Positions 8,771-17,880 of a DNA stretch of 64,000 bases are shown here, piece by piece; the stretch's first letter is position 1; the number at the start of each line of letters is the position of its first letter. The DNA lies in the NCBI GenBank assembly GCA_024648695.1, contig JACAVV010000016.1, forward strand, positions 1 to 64,000. The letters run 5' to 3'. The position numbers and the translations under genes are program-made. Source of the DNA: Nitrospina sp. (GTDB lineage: Bacteria; Nitrospinota; Nitrospinia; Nitrospinales; JACRGP01). The notes beneath the pieces were generated by a model, which was given only the letters and a program-made list of their open reading frames with translations, searched no databases and was not told the DNA's origin.

Positions 8771-9531
8771 TACTCTTTATCAATAAATTCTTTATACAGG
8801 TTCAACTGGTTACGGTATTTACAGAAAGCCTCCACTGCACCATTCATCCACTCACTTTGTTCTATTACCAATGTTGCCCTTCGACCGGAAGGTGGAGAGC
8901 CCACACCGGGAAGCTTTGCTATAAACCTTATCCACAAGGCTGGCCAGTCATCTTCATCCAGTTCGGGATCAAAACTCTCGTCCGAAAAAATATGATGCAG
9001 GACCTGGCGCAGAACCTCCGGATAAACCAGAGCGGAAAAAGCGATATCCGACCTGGCGATTTCTTTTATGGAATCTATCCGGTTATTCAATCGAAGTGTC
9101 GGCCAATCCCCTTCAAGATCCAGTTTCCAGATCTGGTCTCCCAGCTCTTCTGAAAACTCGACATGGAGGAGGCTGACTTTTCCTGGCATATTTTGGTCGG
9201 CCCCTTTCGGAAAAATCTTGTCCGCCAGCGCGATAATGCGTCCCTTCTGCACTACCTTCATTCGATACAAAGGAATGACACCGGGTGCTATCTTCGACAA
9301 CTCGCGGTTTTCGGGAATTTTTATCTGCCCAACGGTTCCAAAGGAAAACCGCATGTACGAGGGGCGCTTATAAGCTTCCAGAAAAATGGAAGCGTCGTTG
9401 GGCAACCGGGTCCCGGACATGTCTATCTGCGCTTCAAAGGTATAAGGATGTTGATCAAGGTTCAGCAAGGTTACTGTGACCCGATTCCCTGGAAGCTTTT
9501 TCCGGCCTGTGAAGTTTAATTTCCTGATCAT
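8770..9531 (-). CDS. Unrecognised protein, second gene of GHKL cassette
   Basis: A 253-aa protein of unknown family. The first 100 residues look beta-rich (alternating hydrophobics around NRVTVTLLNLDQHPYTF and SIFLEAYKR). The central and C-terminal parts look helical, with an acidic stretch SFDPELDEDDW near 193 and a conserved-looking patch WNGAVEAFCKYRNQLN-like at the end (WMNGAVEAFCKYR). There is no catalytic motif I can name. The start overlaps the TGA of the ATPase gene by four bases (ATGA), so stoichiometric co-expression with the ATPase is likely. It could be an adaptor between the ATPase and the third protein. Confidence 0.75.
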   Translation of the reverse strand: MIRKLNFTGRKKLPGNRVTVTLLNLDQHPYTFEAQIDMSGTRLPNDASIFLEAYKRPSYMRFSFGTVGQIKIPENRELSKIAPGVIPLYRMKVVQKGRIIALADKIFPKGADQNMPGKVSLLHVEFSEELGDQIWKLDLEGDWPTLRLNNRIDSIKEIARSDIAFSALVYPEVLRQVLHHIFSDESFDPELDEDDWPALWIRFIAKLPGVGSPPSGRRATLVIEQSEWMNGAVEAFCKYRNQLNLYKEFIDKE

Positions 9532-11435
9532 TGTTCTGGCGCTTCGACCGTTTCGATTTTAACTCTCAGGTCCCTGTTCGGATCGAATCCGGAGACTTCA
9601 ATAAAAAATTCCGCATCCTTCAAATTAACCAAAAGCCGGTTTTGCTTGTTGAGTTTGATGATGCTTCCCTGGCTTTTTAACCGGATTGGAGGCTTGTCAA
9701 TTTCAAAGTCAAAAGGACTGTATTTGGAAAAAGGGTTCCCTCCCCGCAATTCATAACCCATCGTAACGAGAATCCACTCAGGAAACGAACCGGCCTTGGG
9801 GTTTCCGGTTATTTTGAATCCATCTGGCTTTTTAAGGAGGCTGATTTCGCCGGTCTGCCCCACAAGCTCCGGTGATTGCTGGAGTCCACTGCTGGTATTT
9901 TCACCGGTTTTGCCAATTCCTTTCTCTTTCGCGGAAATTTCAGCGGGATCCTTAACGAAAAAAATATTCTCCAGAAGCTTTTCATCAATCCCCTGCGAAG
10001 GTTTGCTAATAATCCTTACGATGTCTTTCGGGCTATTTTTCACAAAACGCAAACAGGAAGGACCGCGGACATATTTGCCTTTGAATTTTGGTGACCGCTC
10101 CTGCCATTCCGTATGGGCCGGGTTTTCCGAATCTCCCAACAAAGCCGATAACACCTTGTCGTTGATCGAAATAACCGCCCGAACCCCCTTTTGCTTGAGG
10201 CTCGTCACACCCGCTATGGTAATTCCTTCTCTGATAAAATGATCTTCCGGTTTTTTCAGACCATCATCCCGTTCGATAAAAATATCAAACCAGCTTTGCT
10301 GATAATCACCCCCTTCCGGTTTAATTTTTAAGGGAACCCGAATCGCCAATCGCTCCCTGGCCTCAAACCGGTTCCTCAGGGTTTCCAGAATATCCGGCGG
10401 AAACAGGGACTCATCCCACTTGGGAGCCCTATCTTCCCGTGGGGGATTGAGTACCACAAATTTTTCAGAGGACAAAGAATGAATCCAGCGGGTGAAAGTG
10501 CAGAGGTGATGAAAATCATCTTCGGTCAATCGGGACTCATTAAAGTCCACATGCTTTAATAAATCTTCCACCTTTTGATCATCGATAACCAGTTTCCTGC
10601 GATCCTGGTGGAGCTCGACAATCAGGTCTTTGGATAATATCGGAAAGAAGTAATGCAACAAAATCGAAGAGGCCAGGCCTTTTTTTTCGACGGAGGGGTC
10701 CGGATAGGGAATAACAACAGACAGTCCCGGCTTTCCTATTCTCTTTAATTCGAAATCCGTTGCAAACTGTTCAATAAGGGACGGATCTTCAACAGGAGAT
10801 GAGAAATCCCCGTTAAAAACTCCAAACCATCCATAGGGACAATGCTTTTCTCCATTAACCCTGTGTGTTTTCAACACAGAATGACCCATCAGATAGGTTT
10901 GTTTATCGCTTTCCCTAACGGTCATTCCAAAAAAGGAATTAATTCTTGAACTCGCCTGGAAAACCGTTTTGCCGAGACCCCATCGACCGCGATCCGCTTG
11001 ACTCTTCAGGGTCCGGCCTACATTTCTCCAGAAATAAAAGAAATCATTTTTCTGTTCAGTATGTTTAAAATCATCATCTTGCGTGGGGTCACCTTCCAAT
11101 CCTCGCGTGCCGTAATCTTCAATCAGTAAAAAATGGTCCGGTTCCATTTTTCTTGGAACATTTGTCAGCCCATTCTGTTCTGCATTAATGTGTTCCTGAA
11201 GTCCTTTCAGGTATTTGGCCAGGACCGCTTTGCCGGAATTTCGGGTAAACAACCTGAAAGATACTTTAACCGTTTGACCCGGAACTCCGGCGTCCAGAGA
11301 GTTCTGAACAGACTCGCGAACCAGAGCGTCCGCAACGCTATCCAGATGTTCCGTTGAAAAAAACTCGCTTTCAATCGGATCCGTATTCATCTCTCCGCGA
11401 GACATCACCCTGAACTTCCAAACCGGATCTGCCAT
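9528..11435 (-). CDS. GHKL-fold (Hsp90/MutL/MORC-like) ATPase, cassette leader
   Basis: A 635-aa protein with an N-terminal GHKL ATP-binding domain. The N box is ALVRESVQNSLDA (Glu41 and Asn45), the DxGxxG box is IEDYGTRG (Asp107-Gly112), and the glycine loop is RGRWGLGKTVF (Gly150-Lys156), followed by a strand typical of MutL/MORC ATPases. There is no HisKA dimerisation domain or phospho-acceptor His, so it is not a sensor kinase. Residues about 330-480 would be the transducer region. Residues 540-635 form a separate beta-rich C-terminal domain. The ATG is preceded by GAGGAAGAA. It heads a tightly overlapping three-gene operon with its own promoter, operator and terminator. By analogy with GHKL ATPases in restriction and phage-defence loci it may be a conflict system; this is inference. 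Confidence 0.8.
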   Translation of the reverse strand: MADPVWKFRVMSRGEMNTDPIESEFFSTEHLDSVADALVRESVQNSLDAGVPGQTVKVSFRLFTRNSGKAVLAKYLKGLQEHINAEQNGLTNVPRKMEPDHFLLIEDYGTRGLEGDPTQDDDFKHTEQKNDFFYFWRNVGRTLKSQADRGRWGLGKTVFQASSRINSFFGMTVRESDKQTYLMGHSVLKTHRVNGEKHCPYGWFGVFNGDFSSPVEDPSLIEQFATDFELKRIGKPGLSVVIPYPDPSVEKKGLASSILLHYFFPILSKDLIVELHQDRRKLVIDDQKVEDLLKHVDFNESRLTEDDFHHLCTFTRWIHSLSSEKFVVLNPPREDRAPKWDESLFPPDILETLRNRFEARERLAIRVPLKIKPEGGDYQQSWFDIFIERDDGLKKPEDHFIREGITIAGVTSLKQKGVRAVISINDKVLSALLGDSENPAHTEWQERSPKFKGKYVRGPSCLRFVKNSPKDIVRIISKPSQGIDEKLLENIFFVKDPAEISAKEKGIGKTGENTSSGLQQSPELVGQTGEISLLKKPDGFKITGNPKAGSFPEWILVTMGYELRGGNPFSKYSPFDFEIDKPPIRLKSQGSIIKLNKQNRLLVNLKDAEFFIEVSGFDPNRDLRVKIETVEAPEQ

Positions 11436-11468
11436 TTCTTCCTCATTCTCCTGGAATTGGGGAATTCA

Positions 11469-11497
11469 ATTTTATCTGTCTTGAAAACTATTTTCAA
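11469..11497 (-). promoter_or_regulatory. Promoter with overlapping palindromic operator, GHKL cassette
   Basis: On the minus strand: -35 TTGAAA, 17-base spacer, -10 TAAAAT. A perfect palindrome TTGAAAA-3-TTTTCAA (11481-11497) covers the -35 and the first half of the spacer, a typical place for a repressor. It ends 33 bases before the ATPase start codon. Confidence 0.6.
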
Positions 11498-11518
11498 TTC
11501 GCTTGTTGTCGGGATCGC

Positions 11519-11547
11519 TTGAAAGCCATCGGGATTCAATTTATAAT
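11519..11547 (+). promoter_or_regulatory. Sigma70-type promoter for the 594-aa gene
   Basis: -35 TTGAAA (11519-11524), 17-base spacer, perfect -10 TATAAT (11542-11547). It faces away from the cassette promoter and leaves a leader of about 135 bases before the start at 11688. A second TATAAT-like string lies near 11566. Confidence 0.55.
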
Positions 11548-11687
11548 AGGCTCAGTCCTTCATATAATGAAAAGCGTCTCCCCAGCAATTAAAATTGATT
11601 CATCACTCCAGAGATTAAGGCTCAGGATCCAATTGCGAATGACATGGATCCACCAGAAACCTGGCGAATCCCACAAATTAAGGAAAT

Positions 11688-13472
11688 ATGGAAACCGATA
11701 CAAAATTTTTCGAATTGGGAAGTTTTCCTTTTGCGCTGGAATGGATTCAATCCATGCCTCATCGCGTGGAAGAAATCTTAGGTCAGACCCCGGTTGAAGA
11801 GCAGATACGCTTGGCAATGCAACTACCAGGCCAAGAGCGGCTGGACCTTTTAATGCTCTCGCCGAAAGGAATAGAAGTCGTTCGGGCAATGCCTCCAGAA
11901 GAGATTCATTACATGATCAAGCACCTGGGACCGGAACAATGTTTTCCCGTGCTATCAGTTTTGTCCACCGACCAGGTGCAATATCTGTTCGATGTGGAGT
12001 GGTGGTATGGAGATACATTTATTCCCGAAAGAGCGATCTACTGGCTCCATTTGTTCGATCAATGTGAAGAACCCAAGGTTCTGGAATGGCTGTTGACCGA
12101 AGAGTTTGACCAAAAGGTGATGCTGTTGCAATCGCTCATTCTGGTAAGAAAACGGGATGAGATGACCGACGATTACCAGAATACCGAGGATATGCCCACC
12201 TTCACTCTGGACGGAGTGTACGACATTTTTTTAAAAGTTCCAGATATCGAACCGGTCCTTAAAAAGAATTTCAAATTACTTCGGGAAAACAATGAAAAAG
12301 TCTATTTCAGCCTGCTGGAAGCTGTTATTTGGTATCCCGTAACACCCACATTGGAAAAGGCGTACCAATGGCGCGTGGTGCGAACCGGCGAACGTGGCAT
12401 TCCCGAACTGGAAGAAGCCATTTCGGTGTACAGCCGTCTGGATCCAGAATCCCTGAAAGAGGATATTCCGGAGCCCGACTATTTTGGTGCCGGCGGTAAA
12501 TACAGGGTGGCTCCTGTCTTTCCACTGTTCAAACTGTCCGCTACCAGTTTTTTCGGGCAATGTTTGAAAGAAGTGGACAACCGGGACCGCCTTGAAGCTC
12601 TGCGTTGGGAACTGGTGTACCTTGCCAATAAAGTTCTGGTTGCTGACAAGGTAGACCCCACCTTGCCGGACAGTTCCGTTCACACGATGAAAAAGGTATT
12701 GGGCTATGTGAATATCGGTCTGGAATTGGGCGCCAAGGGAGATCCGGTGCGAGGCACCAGGATATTGGAAAGAAGCTGGATGCAGTCCTTGTTCCAGGTA
12801 GGATTCGGACGCTTGCTCCAGGTGAGTTGGCAAGCCAAAAACCTGGTGAAAGACCAGGGAGCCTTATTGCCTGTGGTTTTGACGGAAACCCAAAACAATC
12901 AGTTGAAGTCGCTTATCGGACGCTTTCCTAAAATCTGGAGGGCAACTTCCGGCGAGGGACTTGACGCGGAAGAGGATTTTGAATCCATGGCCGAGGTTTT
13001 GGATGCGGAACGATTTCTTGCCAAATGTTTATTTCAGGCCCGCTTCACCCGCCATTGTCTCGATCTCCAGGCAGAAAGCATGAGAACGTTCCTGGAGTCG
13101 ATGACTTTTCCTGAAAATGTGGAGGATCTGGACATACAGGTTCTGGTAAACACAAGCCTGGCTAATCATGTCCTGTATAAAGAACTGGTGTGCGAGCCCA
13201 TTTCAACAATGGCGGTTCAACCCTTTATAAATATGCTTTACATTACAGGGGCGACACAAGAACTCCCCGCTTTTCGGGAAGATCTCATAAGAGCCTATTT
13301 TAACCGCCTGCTAGAGGTTCCCATGGCCTGGTCCGATGAAGATCGAACATTTTTGAACGAGTTGCTGGATGAAAGTCTGGCCTTGTTTCATGAAGATTTC
13401 AGAGCCCTGACCAGCCGCCGCATCAACTGGAATTTTATCCGTTGTTTGGCAGTAAAAGAACTCCGGGAGTAA
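11688..13472 (+). CDS. Helical-repeat protein with MgtE-N-like start (probable DUF6178)
   Basis: A 594-aa soluble, mostly helical protein. Residues 25-110 carry short repeats resembling the intracellular MgtE N-domain or MotE repeats (QLPGQERLDLLMLSPKG, AMPPEEIHYMIKHLGPEQ, VLSVLSTDQVQYLFDVEWW). The rest is rich in W/L-containing helices. I believe it corresponds to the DUF6178 family known from delta-proteobacterial genomes, but I cannot confirm this without a search. No catalytic motif is visible. It is probably a scaffold or regulator. It stands alone behind a good promoter at 11519, about 230 bases ahead of a small gene and purH. Confidence 0.8.
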   Translation: METDTKFFELGSFPFALEWIQSMPHRVEEILGQTPVEEQIRLAMQLPGQERLDLLMLSPKGIEVVRAMPPEEIHYMIKHLGPEQCFPVLSVLSTDQVQYLFDVEWWYGDTFIPERAIYWLHLFDQCEEPKVLEWLLTEEFDQKVMLLQSLILVRKRDEMTDDYQNTEDMPTFTLDGVYDIFLKVPDIEPVLKKNFKLLRENNEKVYFSLLEAVIWYPVTPTLEKAYQWRVVRTGERGIPELEEAISVYSRLDPESLKEDIPEPDYFGAGGKYRVAPVFPLFKLSATSFFGQCLKEVDNRDRLEALRWELVYLANKVLVADKVDPTLPDSSVHTMKKVLGYVNIGLELGAKGDPVRGTRILERSWMQSLFQVGFGRLLQVSWQAKNLVKDQGALLPVVLTETQNNQLKSLIGRFPKIWRATSGEGLDAEEDFESMAEVLDAERFLAKCLFQARFTRHCLDLQAESMRTFLESMTFPENVEDLDIQVLVNTSLANHVLYKELVCEPISTMAVQPFINMLYITGATQELPAFREDLIRAYFNRLLEVPMAWSDEDRTFLNELLDESLALFHEDFRALTSRRINWNFIRCLAVKELRE

Positions 13473-13700
13473 AATCCTGAAGGTAGCTGTTCCGAACCCG
13501 TGACAATTTTCATTCCCATTTACCAAAAAACAGTGTAGTATTTCTGCCGTCCATACCCAATAGAAGGCTCATATAATGTTGCCTATCCTTGAAATTTGAG
13601 GCCAAACGTCCTTATATCAAAAGGGTTTTGGGTTTTTTATGGTTTTCCAGGCCAGAGTTTTTATTTGTATCATTTTTTGATCGACGAGGAATTAAAACCC

Positions 13701-13889
13701 ATGTCTACAAGAGACCAGAAAATTCGCACCGTCCAGTCGGGAGGGCAGGAACCGGGCCTGCTGGAGTCCTATGGCTCGTTTCCCGTATGGTTGCTGAAAA
13801 TTATCCAGATGTTAACCCCGGATTTTCTAAACGACCTGTTGGCGCCTAAAAAAGAGAAATCAACGGAAACCGGAAAAAAGGAATCATGA
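13701..13889 (+). CDS. Small 62-aa protein coupled to purH
   Basis: A 62-aa protein of unknown function. The chosen ATG has a GAGGA ribosome site; longer in-frame readings starting at 13596 do not. It has a polar Gly/Gln N-terminus, an amphipathic or hydrophobic centre (SFPVWLLKIIQMLTPDFLN) and a Lys/Glu-rich tail. The TGA overlaps the purH ATG (ATGA), so it is co-translated with purH and may be a membrane-surface peptide or merely a coupling leader. Confidence 0.6.
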   Translation: MSTRDQKIRTVQSGGQEPGLLESYGSFPVWLLKIIQMLTPDFLNDLLAPKKEKSTETGKKES

Positions 13890-15442
13890 GTTCAGTACGA
13901 AGAGCCCTGATCAGCGTTTCCGATAAAACCCGGATCGGGGAATTAGGGCGCAAATTAAATGAGCTGGGAGTGGAGATCCTGTCCACCGGGGGCACTGCCA
14001 AACTGCTTCAGGATGAGGGCGTCCCCGTCCGCCTGGTATCGGATTATACCGGTTTTCCGGAGATGATGGGGGGACGTATCAAAACCCTGCATCCGAAAAT
14101 TCATGGAGCGATTCTTGGGCGCAGGCATCTGGATGAAGATATTCAGGCCATGCAGACCCATGAAATCGAGGCCATCGATCTGGTTGTGATCAATTTATAT
14201 CCCTTCGAGGCGACTATTCGAAAAGAAAATTGCACCCTCGAAGAAGCTATCGAGAATATCGATATCGGGGGTCCGGCCATGATTCGCTCCGCGGCAAAAA
14301 ATTATAAGGATGTGGGGGTTGTGGTAGACCCCGCTGATTATGATGTCGTGTTGGAGGAATTATCCGGCAATGAGGGGGGTCTCACATTGGAAACCCGAAA
14401 GCGGCTCAGTCAAAAGGCCTACTCCCTGACTGCCCGATACGATGCCACCATCAGCCGCTATCTTGCAGGACAACAAGAAAGCAAAACCACTTTTGGTCCG
14501 TCGTTCCAGGAACCCTATGAAAAAATTCAGGACCTGCGCTACGGAGAAAACCCGCACCAATCTGCGGCCTTGTATAAAGATGTTCAGGCCAGTGAAAATG
14601 ATCTGGTATCTGCCCGCCAACTGCAGGGCAAAGAGTTGTCCTTCAACAATTTTCTCGACATGAACGCAGTTTGGGAATTGGTGTCTGAGTTTGAGGAAAG
14701 CGCGTCTGTGATTGTGAAGCATTCCAATCCTTGCGGTGTCGCCCTGGGAATCAATCAAAGAGAAAGCTTCATCGCGGCGAGGGAAACGGATCCGGTTTCC
14801 GCTTTTGGAGGGATTTTGGGCTTCAATCATCCGGTGGATAAAGCAACTGCCGAAGAAATTACCAAAAATTTCGTGGAAGTGATAATAGCTCCCGGATATG
14901 CTCCAGAGGCATTGGAAATATTCGCAAAAAAGAAAAATGTTCGAGTGATGGAAATGCCGGAGACTGCTGTAAAGCATTCTCCCAGGAGATATGACATCAA
15001 AAGAGTAGGCGGCGGACTGTTGGTTCAGGATGCCGATACCCTTGGATACGACCCGAAGAAGTTGTCATCCGTTTCCGAAAGGACGCCCACAGAAGAAGAG
15101 TTGGCGTCGCTAAAGTTTGCCTGGATCGTGGCCAAGCATGTAAAATCGAATGCCATCGTTTATGCGCGCGGCAATGAAACCGTAGGGGTAGGTGCGGGGC
15201 AAATGAGCCGTGTGGATTCAGCACGTTTAGCGATCGAAAAGGCCCAAAAACCTGTTGCCGGTTGCGTGATGGCTTCGGATGCTTTTTTCCCCTTTCGCGA
15301 TGCCGTCGATGCGGCCGCCGAAAACGGAATCACCGCAATCATTCAGCCGGGCGGCTCTATTCGAGACAATGAAATCATAGAAGCCGCCAACGAACATAAA
15401 ATGGCGATGGTATTTACCGGTATTCGCCACTTCAAACACTAA
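13886..15442 (+). CDS. purH: Bifunctional AICAR transformylase / IMP cyclohydrolase
   Basis: A 518-aa enzyme carrying out the last two steps of de novo IMP synthesis: formylation of AICAR by 10-formyl-THF and ring closure to IMP. The N-terminal MGS-like cyclohydrolase domain (about 1-130) shows [33 protein letters not shown] and [16 protein letters not shown]. The transformylase domain from about 135 shows [26 protein letters not shown] (the Lys-His catalytic pair) and the C-terminal [10 protein letters not shown] and [10 protein letters not shown]. Length and motifs are standard. The start is set by the ATGA overlap with the 62-aa gene. Confidence 0.97.
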   Translation: MSSVRRALISVSDKTRIGELGRKLNELGVEILSTGGTAKLLQDEGVPVRLVSDYTGFPEMMGGRIKTLHPKIHGAILGRRHLDEDIQAMQTHEIEAIDLVVINLYPFEATIRKENCTLEEAIENIDIGGPAMIRSAAKNYKDVGVVVDPADYDVVLEELSGNEGGLTLETRKRLSQKAYSLTARYDATISRYLAGQQESKTTFGPSFQEPYEKIQDLRYGENPHQSAALYKDVQASENDLVSARQLQGKELSFNNFLDMNAVWELVSEFEESASVIVKHSNPCGVALGINQRESFIAARETDPVSAFGGILGFNHPVDKATAEEITKNFVEVIIAPGYAPEALEIFAKKKNVRVMEMPETAVKHSPRRYDIKRVGGGLLVQDADTLGYDPKKLSSVSERTPTEEELASLKFAWIVAKHVKSNAIVYARGNETVGVGAGQMSRVDSARLAIEKAQKPVAGCVMASDAFFPFRDAVDAAAENGITAIIQPGGSIRDNEIIEAANEHKMAMVFTGIRHFKH

Positions 15443-15509
15443 ATGGAAACCTATGAAGTTCGGGGAAAGTTCTTTCCCGTTTTTCAATTGTAAAGTAAGG
15501 AGCGATTCG

Positions 15510-15905
15510 ATGAGCAAAGTCAGCGAGCATATGAGCCGTACCTTATACAGCACCAGCAAGGACACGTATGCCCATGAGGCTATCGATGAAATGTATAAAA
15601 ACAAGATCAGCGCACTGCTGGTTAAAGGGGAATCGGATTTCGAATGGATCATCACCAAAACCGATTGGATGCTGTTGGTCCTGAAAGGAGAATGCGACCC
15701 CCAAACCCTGAAAGTTTCGGATTTAATGACACGCATCGAATACACCGTAGAGGGTGATGAAACTATTGCGGTAGCCTGTAACCGAATCCAGGAGAAAAAA
15801 GTTCGCCACTTGCCGGTCAAGGAAAACGGTAAAATCGTAGGAATGCTGTCTGTTAAAGATATAGAGAAATACTTTTTAAGCTTGCACAAGCAAACCGACT
15901 TTTAG
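15510..15905 (+). CDS. Two-CBS-domain protein
   Basis: A 131-aa protein consisting of a tandem CBS pair (Bateman module). The first repeat is VSEHMSRTLYSTSKDTYAHEAIDEMYKNK (quoted in part: residues 3-30) and the second is VSDLMTRIEYTVEGDETI with KVRHLPVKENGKIVGM. Such modules bind adenine nucleotides and relay energy status. The ATG at 15510 has AAGGAG nine bases upstream and was preferred over the longer reading from 15453. It lies 67 bases after purH on the same strand, so co-transcription is possible. Confidence 0.85.
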   Translation: MSKVSEHMSRTLYSTSKDTYAHEAIDEMYKNKISALLVKGESDFEWIITKTDWMLLVLKGECDPQTLKVSDLMTRIEYTVEGDETIAVACNRIQEKKVRHLPVKENGKIVGMLSVKDIEKYFLSLHKQTDF

Positions 15906-15910
15906 AGAAA

Positions 15911-15935
15911 TGCCCCCCTCTCCCTTCTGGGTGAG
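15911..15935. repeat. REP-like GC-rich element, copy 2 (partial)
   Basis: A C-rich half (CCCCCCTCTCCC) is followed by TTCTGGGTGAG. It looks like a shortened member of the dispersed palindrome family and lies in the gap after the CBS gene. Confidence 0.45.
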
Positions 15936-16017
15936 TTTTTTTCATAGTTGGAATTAACCCAATAAAGGAAACTGACGACTTATGTAACTTTAATTAATAT
16001 AATCCAATATATTGCTC

Positions 16018-16467
16018 ATGGAAGATGAAATTAAATCCATTCGAATACTTATAGCTGAAGACGACGAAGATGATTATCTTTTGATGAAGGAAGCCATTGC
16101 AGGAGCCCGGTTTAAGTACCCCGTGGATCGCGTCCAAAATGGTGAGCAATTAATGGATCATCTTCACACCAGTCTTGAGTCCCCCAAAATTAAACCCAGC
16201 CTGATTTTGCTGGATTTAAACATGCCCCTGAAAAGCGGTCGGGAAGTATTGGCCGAAATCAATTGCCATCCTGATCTAAAAATGATTCCCATCATTGTAT
16301 TGACCACTTCAAGTTCGAAAGAGGATATTGCCTTGTCCTATGATTTAGGGGTTAACTCTTTCGTCCAGAAACCGTTAAGATTTGAAGATATGGTTAACTT
16401 TTTCCAGCTTTTGCAAAAATACTGGATCGAGTTTGTAAAACTTCCATCATCGGATTTTCTGGATTAA
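16018..16467 (+). CDS. CheY-like single-domain response regulator (Rcp1 type)
   Basis: A 149-aa receiver protein with a complete phosphorylation site: EDDEDD near residue 15, the phospho-acceptor in LILLDLNMP (about residue 67), Thr/Ser in IVLTTSS, and the conserved Lys in FVQKPLRF. The insertion between the acidic pair and the acceptor and the QKPL loop are typical of Rcp1-like regulators, which usually pair with phytochrome-type or PAS kinases. No kinase is adjacent; the orphan PAS/GAF kinase at 5285-7873 is a candidate partner. The ATG at 16018 was chosen over a TTG six bases upstream. The next gene starts 35 bases downstream. Confidence 0.9.
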   Translation: MEDEIKSIRILIAEDDEDDYLLMKEAIAGARFKYPVDRVQNGEQLMDHLHTSLESPKIKPSLILLDLNMPLKSGREVLAEINCHPDLKMIPIIVLTTSSSKEDIALSYDLGVNSFVQKPLRFEDMVNFFQLLQKYWIEFVKLPSSDFLD

Positions 16468-16502
16468 GTCTGTTTCATTGATCGGCGCTAAGCGGGTAAT
16501 CG

Positions 16503-17264
16503 ATGGTATCAACCCTTATTAAAGTCCTCATTAGAGGTTCCATTTTAATTTTAGTTTTGGGAATTTTGGGAGCAACAGGATTGTTTGCCAAAATATTCCC
16601 GGAACGCCACAGCCTCGCCCAAAAAGATCCTGAAAAATATCAAATGATGCTGGATCAATTTAAATCCGGAAGTATTGAGGAGGGTTGGAACATGTACCAA
16701 CTATTGCATACCCACTCCTCGGAGGAAATGCTGGCTATCCGTTACCGGGAAATGAAACAAAAATGGCTGGACGACAAGGAATTTCGCATGAAAGACCTGG
16801 AGCGGCAACTGGAATTAAAAACGGCTTCCAGTAACGAACGGATGAAAAACCATGAGGTCCGGTTTGTGCAACTGTCTAAAGAAAAGAAAAACCGCGGACC
16901 TCTGGTTTGGGACCACCTGACTCCCTGGAGAAAAACCATGATCTTGCGGGAAAAATGCATCAAGTTTATTGAATTAGAGAAAAAGGATATTCAACGGAGG
17001 AGAAACCTGTTTTCCGCAGTCCGAACTTCCCGCCTTTCCATTGGAAAAAGAGGCAGAACCATGTCATCGGAAGAGTTTTGCGGCCTATTAGTTCCCCTGA
17101 AAGATGATGAAACCGTAGTGGTGCACGCGATCCGGCAGTTGAAAGAAAAAATGAACTACTACTATTTTTCTGAAATGATCCGGGAAATGGGGGTGAACCT
17201 GGAAAAGATTTATGCCTTTCCAGATCAGGCGCAACGCATGGTGGAAGACTTCAACTCGGGTTGA
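16503..17264 (+). CDS. Single-pass membrane protein of unknown function
   Basis: A 253-aa protein with one N-terminal membrane segment (about residues 9-30, VLIRGSILILVLGILGATG) followed by a long charged, mostly helical and partly coiled-coil body (about 85-180). It has no recognised domain. It lies 35 bases behind the CheY-like gene, so the two may be co-transcribed. It could be an output or scaffold protein for that regulator, which is speculation. Confidence 0.65.
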   Translation: MVSTLIKVLIRGSILILVLGILGATGLFAKIFPERHSLAQKDPEKYQMMLDQFKSGSIEEGWNMYQLLHTHSSEEMLAIRYREMKQKWLDDKEFRMKDLERQLELKTASSNERMKNHEVRFVQLSKEKKNRGPLVWDHLTPWRKTMILREKCIKFIELEKKDIQRRRNLFSAVRTSRLSIGKRGRTMSSEEFCGLLVPLKDDETVVVHAIRQLKEKMNYYYFSEMIREMGVNLEKIYAFPDQAQRMVEDFNSG

Positions 17265-17296
17265 ACCGGAAAAAATAAATTAACCCCTGTTAGAAC

Positions 17297-17872
17297 CTAG
17301 AATTGGAGGGTTATTATAATCAAGCAAGTGATTCCTGCAATTAATAGTGCCCGCAAACCGGTCCACAACCAAAAGGTTCCACTCACTTTTCCCAGAAATA
17401 GACCCAGAAAAAAAATAACAACAAAAGCGGCAACAATCGTTGATTCAATGGGAGTGAGCGGGAGCGGTACCCCCATTTGGTCCATATATAATGGTGAAAT
17501 AATCAGAAGAGAGATCAGTAAAGGGGCAAACCCGTTTACCAGAGCAACCCCAATGGGTACCCATTTTGATGCTTTACCATATTCAGTATCGCCGAGGTCG
17601 GTAACCAAAGCACTTTCCAGTTCCCCCAGTTCTTTTTTTCTTTCCTCTGACTCACTGAGATAGGCGCTGGTTATACCGCTGATAAAAAGCGCTATGGCCG
17701 CGCCCAGGCAAGCGCTACTTGCAGTATGCGTTGGAACATTTCCGTTGCTGTAAAATCCCATGTTCAAACCAAGCATCGTCAGCGCCCCATCATAACCATT
17801 AGTAAAAAAATATCGACGGGCGATTCCATGTGCACGGGAAAGATTAAGAAGAAGCTTGATGCGCTGAAACAT
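17297..17872 (-). CDS. VIT1/CCC1-family membrane transporter
   Basis: A 191-aa integral membrane protein resembling the vacuolar iron/manganese transporter (VIT1/CCC1) family, prokaryotic branch. The signature near the N-terminus is RRYFFTNGYDGALTMLGLNM, followed by SGITSAYLSESEERKKELGELE, the cytoplasmic Glu-rich metal-binding helix. About five membrane segments are visible. The probable role is moving Fe2+ or Mn2+ across the inner membrane. It lies eight bases behind the DUF211 gene on the same strand, so the two form an operon. Confidence 0.75.
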   Translation of the reverse strand: MFQRIKLLLNLSRAHGIARRYFFTNGYDGALTMLGLNMGFYSNGNVPTHTASSACLGAAIALFISGITSAYLSESEERKKELGELESALVTDLGDTEYGKASKWVPIGVALVNGFAPLLISLLIISPLYMDQMGVPLPLTPIESTIVAAFVVIFFLGLFLGKVSGTFWLWTGLRALLIAGITCLIIITLQF

Positions 17873-17880
17873 GGATCAAT

